DNA of 64,000 nt, from assembly GCA_030549775.1 (NCBI GenBank), contig CM060181.1, forward strand, positions 34,752,563 to 34,816,562. The letters are read 5' to 3'. Origin of the DNA: Tamarix chinensis (Eukaryota; Streptophyta; Magnoliopsida; Caryophyllales; Tamaricaceae). The number at the start of each line of letters is the position of its first letter. The stretch's first letter is position 1. The notes below the pieces were generated by a model. That model saw only the letters and a list, made by a program, of their open reading frames with translations, was not told where the DNA came from and did no database searches. The translations under genes were made by a program, and so were the position numbers. Shown here one piece after another: positions 13,149 through 23,379 of the stretch.

Positions 13149-13779
13149 TGTAACACCCCAAATTTTACTACTAAAAATTTTCATTTTTAGCGGAAGCATA
13201 TAATCAAATAGTTAGGTGTTACTATTGTAATTGACATAAGTATAGCTTACCCCACCATCCTTATGTCAATCACAAGGCAAAACGATTAGAAAATTTAAAC
13301 ATGATAGGAAGAAATGAGATAATTTTGAATAACATTAAATAAGCATTTAGAGATCAACTCCGATCACAATATTAAAATACAACAGAAGGGATCCCATGAA
13401 ACTAAGAGTCCAAAAGGGTATCCGAGGAAAACTATCATCTGGATAATATGACTCTATGCCCAAAGCCATTATACAAAAGAAATCACTCCTCCACATATAT
13501 ATCATCAAAGGCTACGAATTCATCCACCTAGTCCTCATCAATTTACACATATACATCTAGATCGTCTACTCGTTGGATTGAACAGCACCCATGAAATAGA
13601 TGATCATTACACTATGTACTGAATAAGGTAATGGTATAGTCAAGCAGGGTTACACATGATAGAAGAGTTCTCATAAGAAAATTATACATGTGTAAATCAA
13701 AGAATGCTAGATAATTACTTATTCCGGGTCTTTCATTAGATATACCATATTCCAATCTTTTATTTACGTTAAGGTCAGG

Positions 13780-14230
13780 GACCCCTCTATTCTTAAATTG
13801 GTAGAACGGTCTAAAACACCTCTCGAGGACAACACACCCGAGCCACTATTATTATCCGGTGGAACGAAGCCAACACCTATCAAAGTAAAATACTTTTAAG
13901 CCACCATTATTAAATCGATGGAACGGTCTAAAGCACCTCTCGGGAACAACACACTCAAGCTACTATTATTATCCGGTGGAACGGAGCCAACACCTCGGTT
14001 CTGACTCACGTAGTCTTTCACTTTAAATGATTTAGTATCTTTCCATTTATACGTTATCTCTTCATCATATCTTCATTCACATTGAGTATAGGGTCCCACT
14101 ATTTTTAATCCAGTGGAACAAACTGATGCACCTCTCGAGGAAAACAAACCCAAACCACTATTATTGTCCAACGGAACAGATCTACATAAACACCTTAGCC
14201 CGACTCATGTGATCTTTCACTTTAAATTAT
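13780..14230. repeat. degenerate tandem unit with CCACTATTATT...CCGGTGG
   Basis: Three related blocks begin near 13800, 13920 and 14110. Each has a GGAACGGTCTAAA-like head, an ACACCTCTCG phrase, a CCACTATTATTATCCGGTGG phrase and an ACACC tail. CCAC and GTGG flank the core, so each unit could fold as a small hairpin. A related array occurs at 40641-40980 in another solo LTR. Confidence 0.75.
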
Positions 14231-14929
14231 TAGTACCTTATTTAGAGTTGATTGTATATTATCATGCTGAACTCATATAAATGCACAAGACATACAACTG
14301 AACATCATAAGTACGACCACTTAATTATCCTCAAATGATCATAATATCCTTAGGGTAGTCAAGACAATCGTATTCTCCCAAAGGCCTTTTGAAACCCAAT
14401 ACTAATACATATATAAATTTTCAATCATTATTCAAAGTACATATCCTCGATTTTCCCATGGATATCCTGTATCCAACATCATACCTAAATACGTACTTAC
14501 ATAATTTCGTTACTCTCAAGAATAACATTTCATAATATTTCTATAAATAAATTATTCAATACAACATACTCAACACAAAAGCACATATAAAAATACATAG
14601 ATTACATAAAACCTTAGCAACATGTATCCTTACCAACAAAGACATCAAGATCTATGCACGTAAATCCTAGACCTCCTCTAAGATCACCAGAAGATCACCT
14701 ATGAAAATAAGATAAAATACGATTAGGATTGAAGATTAAAATTGAGGAAAAAGTTAAGGTAGATGAGGGTAAAAATGGAAATAAACGGAATCAAATGGAA
14801 GATTGAGTTGTATAAAAGTGTAGAGGAATGTGTGGTGAAGCTATAGTTAATTTTTAGTGGTGTTTGGACAAGGTTTGGGGGTAAAAATAGGGGTGTACTA
14901 CCAAAATTGGGAAGTTGCACGAATGTGTA

Positions 14930-15180
14930 GTAGGTGATGCAGCTCCTATTCGAGAGAAAAAAAGATGCACGAATAGGAGATGAAAGTTGCACAACTATGG
15001 AGCAACTGTGCACATCAGGTTAAGAGAAAGAAAGACGCACTGCTAGGCGACACGAAAGTTGCACAGCTATACAGCACTAAGCCAAGAGGAAAAAAGATGC
15101 ACGGCCAGGCAGTGCAAAAGTTGCACGGCTGTGCAGCAAGTAGTGCACAAGTCGTGCATCTGGAAAGCTACAATGCACGA
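14930..15180. repeat. array of TGCACGGC...GTGCA phrases
   Basis: Repeated phrases of the type TTGCACGGCTGTGCA and ATGCACGGCCAGGCAGTGCA are separated by AAAGTTGCAC or GAGAAAAAAAGATGCAC linkers. The same phrase, including the preceding GCCAAGAGGAAAAA-like linker, recurs in the Copia LTRs at 36050-36240 and 45385-45560. Confidence 0.7.
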
Positions 15181-16153
15181 GAGGAAGAAGAAGGGAAAAG
15201 AGGCGCTGGTCGGCGGTGATGGCCGGAGATGGTGAGGGGGAAGGTTGGAGTGACCTTGGTGGTTGGTCCACCAACTAAAGGGGAGCGAGTGGTGGCCGAG
15301 GTGGTGCTCGCTGGTGGATTGGGTGGTGCGAAGGCCAAAAATAGGGAAAAAAGGAGGAAGAAGAAGAAGAAAAGAGAAGGAAGAAAGGAGAGGGAAGAGG
15401 GAGCTTGAGCAATGAATTTTTGTCACAAAAAGGATAGAGTGGAGGCCAAACAAAGAGAAAAGAAGGAGAGTATGGTGCATATATATATATATAGTCATGT
15501 GTGCGTGTGTGTATGGTATATTGAGGATAAGGAAAATAGAGGGGGAAGGAGACGTGTGATAGGTGTGCAAGACCAAAAATTTTGACAATGAAGGTGATGG
15601 TTGAGTGTTGTGATGAAAAATGCAGGTGATTGCAATGGTTATGAGTGTGGGTTGCATACGGATGAGAAAGAAGAAAAAGAGTGGTAGGGGAGGTGATGGT
15701 GGTGCATAGGGTGTGCATGGATAAAGGAGCAGAAGGAGAAGAAGAAAAAGATGAGAAAGGAAGGTTGATGGATGATGGAAGTTTGCAAAGGACAAGATAG
15801 GAGATAGTGCAAGTGGAGGGCAAGTTGCAACAAAAAATCAAACCTTGTTGCTTGGACTAACGGGAGAAGAGGGAAGAAAAGAAGAATAGAAAAGGAAAAG
15901 GAAAAGGGTTGGGGGATTAGGATTAGATTATGTGATTTTGGATTAGCCAACATAGTTAAGATTAGTAAAAATTTTAGCGGGTTATGATTTTGGTTTACGA
16001 ATTATAATTTATTTGAGTCAGGCTTTCGGTTTCGATTAAAGTTTCGGCATTAAGAAAATAGGTTAAGGCTAAAAATAAGATTTTTTAAGATTAGAATCAA
16101 ATTAGGGTGTTAATGATGTGGGACTAAGCTAAGTAATTTTTTGGGGCATTACA

Positions 16154-16269
16154 TATATTATGTTTGATAAAATGTTAACACCCCATATTTCATAGGAGTA
16201 TTTCTATGCTTCTACTTTCGCAATGTTTTAAAAATGTGTTTTTTTAAAGTAAGAAATAGGGGTATTACA
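16154..16269 (+). mobile_element. terminal piece of the interrupted plus-strand Gypsy LTR
   Basis: It starts with the right duplication TATAT and ends GGGGTATTACA at 16269. The reverse complement reads TGTAATACCCCTATTTC followed by a GCGAAAGTAGAAGCAT segment, matching the AGCGGAAGCAT segment near the matching edge of the other LTRs (13149, 39869, 47705). A TGTTAACACCCC edge at 16173 makes 16173-16269 look like a 97-bp mini element, but no duplication flanks it. Confidence 0.5.
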
Positions 16270-17449
16270 GCAGTAGCTTGTTGTTACTTGGGGATCAAGA
16301 TTTACCATATTGTTTTAATTAAGATTTAGGTTAACGATCTTAGAATACTTTTGCCCACTACATTGGTATGCTTTTGTTTCTTTGGGTTATTTAAACTCTT
16401 GGCTTTAATTACTATATTTAGATTTTATGTATCTCTCCCTTATATCATATTATCATCGTTATTATCGTTGTTATCTTGTTAGTGCATGCATCTATTTGTT
16501 CACTCATTCAGTTTTGCCTTGCATTAAGCTTGTATTAGGTGTTAATCAAATATTTCCTATAGCTGATGTGGTCATGACATCCCCTAATATTTTTTATCAA
16601 ATGCTTTTTCATCGTCTTAAGACCAAAATTTGGTCCTAAAATTTAGTAGTGTTATAGTTTTAGAGTCAAAACCATTGTCTTTGGTAAACTTTAAATGGAT
16701 GGGCTTAGTTTATGGTCGATGTCTAATGTCTACAATGATATTTTAAGCACCATTTTTTCTATTTAATCATGGTTACACACAATAGTATTTTGAACAATCA
16801 TCTATACAATAGATGTTAGAATATAAAAATCGTCATCTATATCTACTTTCAACCGCCAAATAATTTATTTTCTATATGTAGTATTTGGAGTCCTAACATT
16901 AGCTACTACTATATTATAGTAGATTACACATTATTGCTCTTGCGGTATGAGGGTAATAAGAGTGAAAAATATATCTTCAAATTTCTCATTTTTTAAAATA
17001 TTTCATATAGAAATGATATTGTTTTTATAAAAAAATTAATCAATACTCTTTTTAGTTTAAATCAAAACTTAAAATGTATATATTTCTTAAAAATGATTTC
17101 TTTCAATTTAAATAGATTACATAAGATACATAAAACCTATATGTAACTTCTCATTTTTTCTTTTCTATTATCCCATCCCCAGATCAAAAACATTATAACC
17201 TTTTCAAAACCTATACATGGAGAAATTTGAAATCAACCACAACACTAATGCTTCACTTGCACACATTTGGAGGCCAAGCCTAAGAATCTAATGGGGAAGT
17301 TTATACTATGCAACCCACACTATGCAACATGTGCTACAATACATTTTTTTATTTTTCTTCTAGTTAATTTATTTTAAATTGGTTTATTTTTTTAAAATGT
17401 ACCATAATATTTCTATTTTTTTATATAAACAGAGATCTATAATAATATA
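16270..17449. other. no gene recognised; AT-rich intergenic DNA
   Basis: No protein motif, LTR edge or RNA gene could be supported. Bases 16700-16960 have a CATCTATACAATAGATG palindromic segment and may be a small decayed DNA transposon, but no terminal repeats were found. From 16960 to 17449 the sequence is simple AT-rich DNA. Confidence 0.4.
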
Positions 17450-17523
17450 TTATTGATAAAAAAAATTAATAAAAATATAGTATGCTAGCAGTGAAAGATT
17501 TGTTTTAAGTATAATAATGGAAA

Positions 17524-17524
<1 letters not shown>

Positions 17525-17571
<47 letters not shown>
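17525..17571. repeat. (AAT)n microsatellite
   Basis: About 15 perfect AAT units inside the minisatellite array. Confidence 0.9.
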
Positions 17572-17572
<1 letters not shown>

Positions 17573-17949
17573 TCTCACTAGTGAAAAATCGGCATATTAA
17601 TGATGAAAGATTAGTTTTAAATAGAATAATAGGAAAATATCAACTCGTTGGTAAATAATCAGCTTATTAGTAATGGAGAGATTAGTATATTAGTGGTAAA
17701 AATTATATACATTAGTGGGAAGATTAGTTTTAAGTAGAAGAATAAAAGAATATCAACTTGCTGATAAAAAATCAATATATTAGTGGTGAAAGATCAATAC
17801 ATTGGTAATGAAAAATCAACATATTAGTGGTGAAAGGTTAATATATTAGTGGTAAAATATTATTTTTTTTTTAAGAAGAACAATGGTAAAAGATCAACTT
17901 TCAAGCAAAAAATGAGTTTAGTGATGGTGAAAGATACTTAAATGTATGG

Positions 17950-17950
<1 letters not shown>

Positions 17951-18008
<58 letters not shown>

Positions 18009-18026
18009 TGCATATACACACACACA
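17951..18026. repeat. (TA)n followed by (CA)n microsatellite
   Basis: A pure TA run to about 17998 continues as a CA-rich run to about 18026. Confidence 0.9.
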
Positions 18027-18710
18027 GAGAGATATGTGTGTTATAGTTTAGTATAATAGTAGCGGTGAAAGTTTAGTATATTAGGGGTAAAAGACCAATA
18101 AATTAATGATGAAAGATTAATTCATTAGTAAACAATCAGTACATTATTAGTGAAAGACAATTTTTAAGTAGAATATTGGTGGAAGATTGACTTGCTGGTG
18201 AAAAAATAGTTCAGTGATGGTAAAAGATTAGTTTAATAGTGGTGAAAAATACTTAAATACATAATAAAATAAATAGATATGTAGTTGTACTGAAATTTCA
18301 ATACATTAATAATGAAAGATCCGTACACTAGTGATAAAATGTGAGTATACTAACAGTGAAAGATCATTTTAAGTAGAATAATGGTGAAATATTAGCTCGT
18401 TGGTAAATAAAAAAAATAAAAAAAAAACTAGTTTGCTAGTGATAAAAGATTAACACATTAGTGGTGAAAGATTAATACATTAGCGGTGAAAGATTAATAG
18501 GGGCGAACGATCAATACATTAGTGTTAAAAAATCATCACACTAATTGTGAAATATTAGTATATTAATTGCGAAATGTTAGTATATTAGTGGTTTACGAAT
18601 ACTTTTTTAAGTAGAATAATAGTAATATGTCAACTCATCGGTAAAAAATCAATTGAGTAATAATAAAATATTAGTTTAATAGTAGTGATAAAAAAAATAT
18701 TTAAATGTAT

Positions 18711-19330
18711 ACAAATAGTTGGATCTCTTGGCTTGGGCAAACAAAGTCCAACCAATTTTAAGTGAAAACTATATTTTGCCGTTTTTGTTGGGCAAACAAA
18801 CCGACCTTTCTGAAATGAAAAAACATAAATTAAACGTTAAAATTATTTTATTAGGGCGACCGACGTTAACCCACAATTTGACAAATCGGCACCATCCACA
18901 TCCCAGGCCACTCATCCACCCAAAAATCCAAGATCGAATCCTTTTAGTTATTTATGTAATCCATCTCGAGCATAGAAAGATCGCTTTCAGGCTAAAAAGC
19001 TTGAAAATGACCCGAGTGCTAATGCGCGATATTTGGTCCACTTAAATAGTTGGAGGGACGCGGCATCTGTTTTTCTTCCCCCCCCCCCCAACCCCACTCA
19101 CAGTTCTCGCTCCCTCCGACCGCTTCCCTCTCTCTTCACTCTCCGCAGCATCAAAAAGTCGCTTGAAAAAAGGTTATCGCACCACCTAAATATAGAATGC
19201 TTGAAGAATATATGCCAACTCTCGTACGGGACGGTGAAGACAGTGCCTTCCACATTGCTTTCTAGAATGCTTCGTGCTGGTATCTCATTGTGAAATGCTG
19301 GAAATAACGTCGTCTTCTTCTTCTTCTGTC
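18711..19330. other. unassigned GC-richer segment, possible remnant of a gene 5' region
   Basis: Base composition shifts sharply from the flanking AT-rich repeats. A C-homopolymer tract lies at 19078-19089, followed by CT-rich DNA resembling a plant 5' leader. Two short plus-strand frames overlap (18719-19045 and 19033-19293); neither matches a family I recognise. A CTT run ends the segment near 19310-19330. It could be a truncated promoter plus first exon of a host gene, or unique intergenic DNA. Confidence 0.3.
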
Positions 19331-19898
19331 CTTTTTTTCCCCTCTTTTTCTTTTCAGTAGATGGCCTTATATTTCAATCTTGTTGCTCGTTTCAATCGCT
19401 ACAACTGTACCCTTTATTTGGAAATACTATACTTTAAAATGAATAGTTTTGATCAATAATTCCAAAAAAATCCATTAATTTTTTTTTACTATCTGTTCGT
19501 GGGACTTTCTCAAAGAGATCTTGACCGTTTACAAATAGTCATGAAATATTGTTTGAGAAATGGTTTAAATGTATAGATTTATCTAAACACTCAGTATTTG
19601 ATTCTAACTTGTTAGAAAAACTAATAATAATAATAATAATAATAATAAAAGTTTATAGTTTAGGCAATATGACTAGCTTCTGTCAAAGTGCTTGTCCCAA
19701 CCGAAAGAATGAAGGAATCCTTTACAATAATGACTAAACTAACCGAAAGGTGCAAGCGTGATCGCTAATTCAATATGTGTAAACTAACTCAAAGTGCGAG
19801 AATTTTTCAAGCAAGAAGACAAGGGCGTGGAAGAAAAAATAAATAATTAATTAAAAGTTAGATGTGAAGTCCTCCCACCCAAAAGTCAAGGCACAATA
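19331..19898. other. no gene seen; AT-rich intergenic DNA with a short AAT run
   Basis: No protein domain or repeat edge was recognised. A short AAT microsatellite lies at 19623-19648. Confidence 0.5.
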
Positions 19899-20270
19899 GT
19901 TAAACCCAAAGTAAAAACTAAACATGATATGGTAACTGGTTCCGCTCACTTTTTCAACTCTTCTAAAAGTAACTTTTCATTAATCCGGTCAAAAAATTTT
20001 GTTTCCCCCGCAAATGTACCTATTCAAATAATTTAACATTTCTAACTAAAAAAATAATAAACCAAAATTTGAAAAGCAGAATTTACGGGACATAAAAAAG
20101 CTTCCAAAACCAATTCTGTTTTCTCTCTTCGGCTACAAAGACAACCTCCACTCTCCCTTGCACCACCAGATCCACCGCTGCTCTATTAGTTGTTGTCGTC
20201 ATTTTCAGTAGCCATCGTTCGTCGTCATCGCCGTTCGCCGTCACTACTGTTGACCGCCTCCTTTTTTTCT
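19899..20270 (+). repeat. left terminal inverted repeat of the MULE
   Basis: It pairs with 26600-27042 on the opposite strand. The outer 35 bp differ by only a few transitions (AAACATGATATGG versus AAACATGACATGG). The inner half is GC-richer, with ATTAGTTGTTGTCGTCATT against ATTAGTTGCTGCCATTGTT. Confidence 0.78.
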
Positions 20271-23200
20271 CGATTTTTCATTTCTCCATTCAAATCCGAA
20301 GAAGAAATTTCAAACAGTAGAATGGAGAACCAAATCAGCATTCGAATTTTGTTCTTTGCCCATCGTAATGTTCCTGTTCGTCATCATAGCCTTAGATCGG
20401 CAACAATTTCCTAATACATCTCCGGCAACAACATCACCACCTCTATGGTGGCTTTGGTCGAGGAGCTGGAAGACAAACTTGATGTTGTGGTGATGGTTGT
20501 TGTTGGTATTGTTTTGATTCTCGTCCGAGTTAGGGCGTCGCCTCTCCAAGTATATTTTCTTCTTTGTTGACTGTCAATTGATGGCTATATTTACTGTGTT
20601 GTTGTGCGGGCATAGACAAGCCCGGTGGTGCTGTCGTGCAATTCTGATTATGGATGTAGATGGTGGGCAATAATATTAATTGGACGTGTATATGTACATA
20701 TAATCTTAGGACTGATTTAGGATTGGTTATATATACAAGCAGTTCATAGACCCTTAAATTTTAGATCCGTAAATGATTTAAGTTTATAATTGAATCAAAA
20801 TTATTCATTAAGATAAAAAACAAGAGGATGGGCTAGCCATTATACAATCTTTTAGACCTAGATGAATGAGGTACCATGCTTGAATCGACTTATTTTGCTG
20901 TTTTGTTATGCCATTTTTGTTTATAGCTTGAATTAGAAGAATGTGTCGGGCCTTGGAATATTGGCTAACTATAAAGAATTTTCATTTGCTTGCTAGAAAC
21001 AAATTGATTACTTGGTATGAGGCTGGGAGTAGGCTGCACAACTCAAAAAATGCTAGTAATGTCGATTGGCTGTACCTAAGTCCTTATAAAAACTTAAGGT
21101 AATCCTTTAGAATATTTGTAGAAGTGTAAGGAGTGACTTAGCTTTTGACATAACAATTGAAGAAGAAGAATAAGGTTAGGTGGAATGTTCAAGCAGAGAT
21201 TGCATAAAAAAGTATAAGTAGAACATGCACCTTCCTACCCACACCAATTCAAACCCAACTCAATCAAAGCATAAATACACCTGCAAGAAACAACATGACA
21301 AAAAGAAACAACCATAGGTCAAGTCGGTTTAGATTTAGCAAATTATCACGTGGCTTATGAAATTGCAGTTTTTAGAGCTGATCCATACAGCCACAAAAAG
21401 GATTCTGGATGTGCTTATATCAAATGCAAGTCAATCTTTTTGTTTATTTATGTAACTATATATTTTGATGTTCTAAATTGATTTCTAATAAATGGCTTAA
21501 TTAGATGGCCTAGTTTTATAAAATTGATGTGATTATTTGGTTTACTTGTCAGGTGTGGTTGTGAGATTTGCTATGGTCATGGACTATGGAGCCTGATGGG
21601 GAGTGGTTGACAATTGTGTCCGAGAGACAAAATGAAACAAGTCTTGTCTCTATGGAATGAAGATTCTTTGATCACTATTTATTATTGTTAATTTTCATTT
21701 TATGCGACAAGCAATGTATTTTCATTGAACTTATGATTTAATGCAAAATTATATGAGATAATTTATAGATTTTAATCAATCAAATATATTTGTTGGGTCT
21801 TTTGTCAATCTCATACATTGTGATTCTTTAATCTAAACCTATTTTCCCTATATCTTATATCTTCTTTGAACTCATTGTACAAGTCAAGTTCATTAAACTA
21901 TATGTTACAAATGATACATAGAAATTTAATCTTTTGAATAACAATTGAATCTAGTTTAAAAGGAGACATGAATACATCTTCCTATGGTGAGATAGCTTAC
22001 TCAATATAACAAAGACAAATAGTTTTGAACCTCATTTGTACATTATTTAAGTCCATGATCACCATAAAAAGTAAAAAATAAAAAAACAGAAGGTAGTAAT
22101 TTGCAAATTCTAAGAGATTAAGAAGATTAATTTTCCCCATAAAGCTTGATAACCAATGCATTCATAGCTCCATATTTAAAGTTATGAAAATGATGTCGCT
22201 TTTTACGAGCCTATTAAACAAGAGTAGACAAAGAGCAACCTTCAACATCTTCATAGTGCCTAGTAGTATGAATAGTAATTAATGAAAGCAAAAGTTGGTG
22301 GAACCAACACCACATATGCCGATACAAACTTAGTATTACAAAAAAACAAAATAGAGATCAAAAGCACAACAAATGAATCGTTTAGCTCTCCATTCGTTAT
22401 ATGAGTCTGTGTATAGTGCTCCTAACTATCATGGCTAATCACCTCCAAATTTCACTTTATCATAGCTTCTTAATAGGTACCTAAAAATAAAGATTGAAGA
22501 TAAATTAATACAAATATCAAAATACAATACATAAATTATATTTAACTTTACAACTAATTCAACTTGGTTAAATAATCAAATCTACACATCACATGCTACT
22601 CTTAAAGCACAAAAGTCCAATTATTATATTCAATTTAATTATAATAGGAATAGGAGTATTAGTTTTAGCACAATATACAACCCCTAGAATACACAGTATG
22701 TCATAAAACAAATATCAAAATATGGAATACAAACCTCCTTAAAATAGTGGGCATCACTTACCCACAAGGAAGCATCATAACCTGCATCCTTCATGTATGA
22801 TTCCTCTAATCATTCGTCGGTGCATTTAAATCAAGAATTGTAGTACTAACTTGGGAATCCTAAAAAAAAGGCGAAACACTACGTTAATGCTAAGTTAAGT
22901 TATTTATGTACTAATTTATATACATCAATTGATTCAAAAGTAATCGCAAAAGACTAAAAAAATGAGATGGATAATAACAAGAACTAGACTCGGAAGAAAA
23001 TTCCATAAGCAATACGAATTACAAAGTGTATCGACATAAGTTGAAGAATATCCAAACCAAAAAATACAAGAGAGTTATAAAAAAAAGTAAAATTAATAAA
23101 GTAGAAAATTTACCTGTGTGGAAGGGAATGTCATGGACGAAATTGTTGCTAGACCCATATCGGATAACTGTGGAAAAGGATTTATGGCCTCTGACAAGAA

Positions 23201-23379
23201 TTGGACATCAAAATTCATTCACAAATAAGAAAAATTCATGACTTTAGCTTAACAGTGAACAAAACCATTTTCTTAAAGCCGACTACACAAAAAGATATAA
23301 ATTTGCAACCTGTGAATTAGAGACTGAAGATTGAAGCCTTTTTTTTTCTTACCTTTTGCTGCTTTCTCAGCTTGTGATA
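20271..23379. other. MULE interior of unknown content
   Basis: About 3 kb between the left inverted repeat and the transposase relic. No protein family was recognised on either strand; the few short frames (20190-20414, 23026-23241 and others) look like chance. It could be untranslated transposon DNA, a later insertion or captured host sequence. A GC-rich start (20280-20700) grades into AT-rich DNA. Confidence 0.35.

Larger units (their letters stand above)
13149..16153 (-). mobile_element. 3005-bp solo LTR of a Ty3/gypsy element
   Basis: The plus strand starts TGTAACACCCCAAATTTTAC and ends TTTTTTGGGGCATTACA, flanked by the 5-bp duplication TATAT. Both termini are TG/CA and near-inverted. 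There is no internal primer site or coding domain, so the structure is a single LTR left by recombination. Orientation is set as minus because related elements start TGTAATGCCCC and end GGGGTGTTACA. About three degenerate copies of a unit containing CCACTATTATTATCCGGTGG lie at 13780-14230. An array of GCACGGCCAGGCAGTGCA-like phrases lies at 14930-15180, and a purine-rich stretch at 15340-15900. The long minus-strand frames at 15067-15953 are low-complexity Ser/Pro/Phe strings and are not genes. Confidence 0.85.
17450..18710. repeat. degenerate minisatellite, about 22-bp unit with longer higher-order blocks
   Basis: The core unit reads roughly ACATTAGTGGTGAAAGATCA and recurs dozens of times with substitutions. 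A longer block of the type TTTTAAGTAGAATAATGGTG, followed by TCAACTCGTTGGTAAA, recurs near 17605, 17725, 17865, 18150, 18360 and 18595. Simple runs are embedded: AAT at 17525-17571 and TA followed by CA at 17951-18026. No coding potential is evident. Confidence 0.8.

Noticed and set aside
15067..15953. Long overlapping minus-strand frames (242, 188 and 104 codons)
   Set aside because: They lie wholly inside the solo LTR 13149-16153, read as low-complexity Ser/Pro/Phe/His strings from a purine-rich stretch, and show no domain.
16173..16269. 97-bp mini element with TGTTAACACCCC and GGGGTATTACA ends
   Set aside because: No target duplication, and the sequence is explained as the end of the LTR interrupted by the solo LTR.
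17450..18710. CRISPR-like array
   Set aside because: Units are highly degenerate, with no conserved repeat/spacer alternation, and the genome is a plant nuclear genome.
19890..19898. 9-bp target duplication for the MULE (19890-19898 versus 27043-27051)
   Set aside because: GGCACAATA and CTTGAGTAT do not match; other offsets tried by eye also failed.
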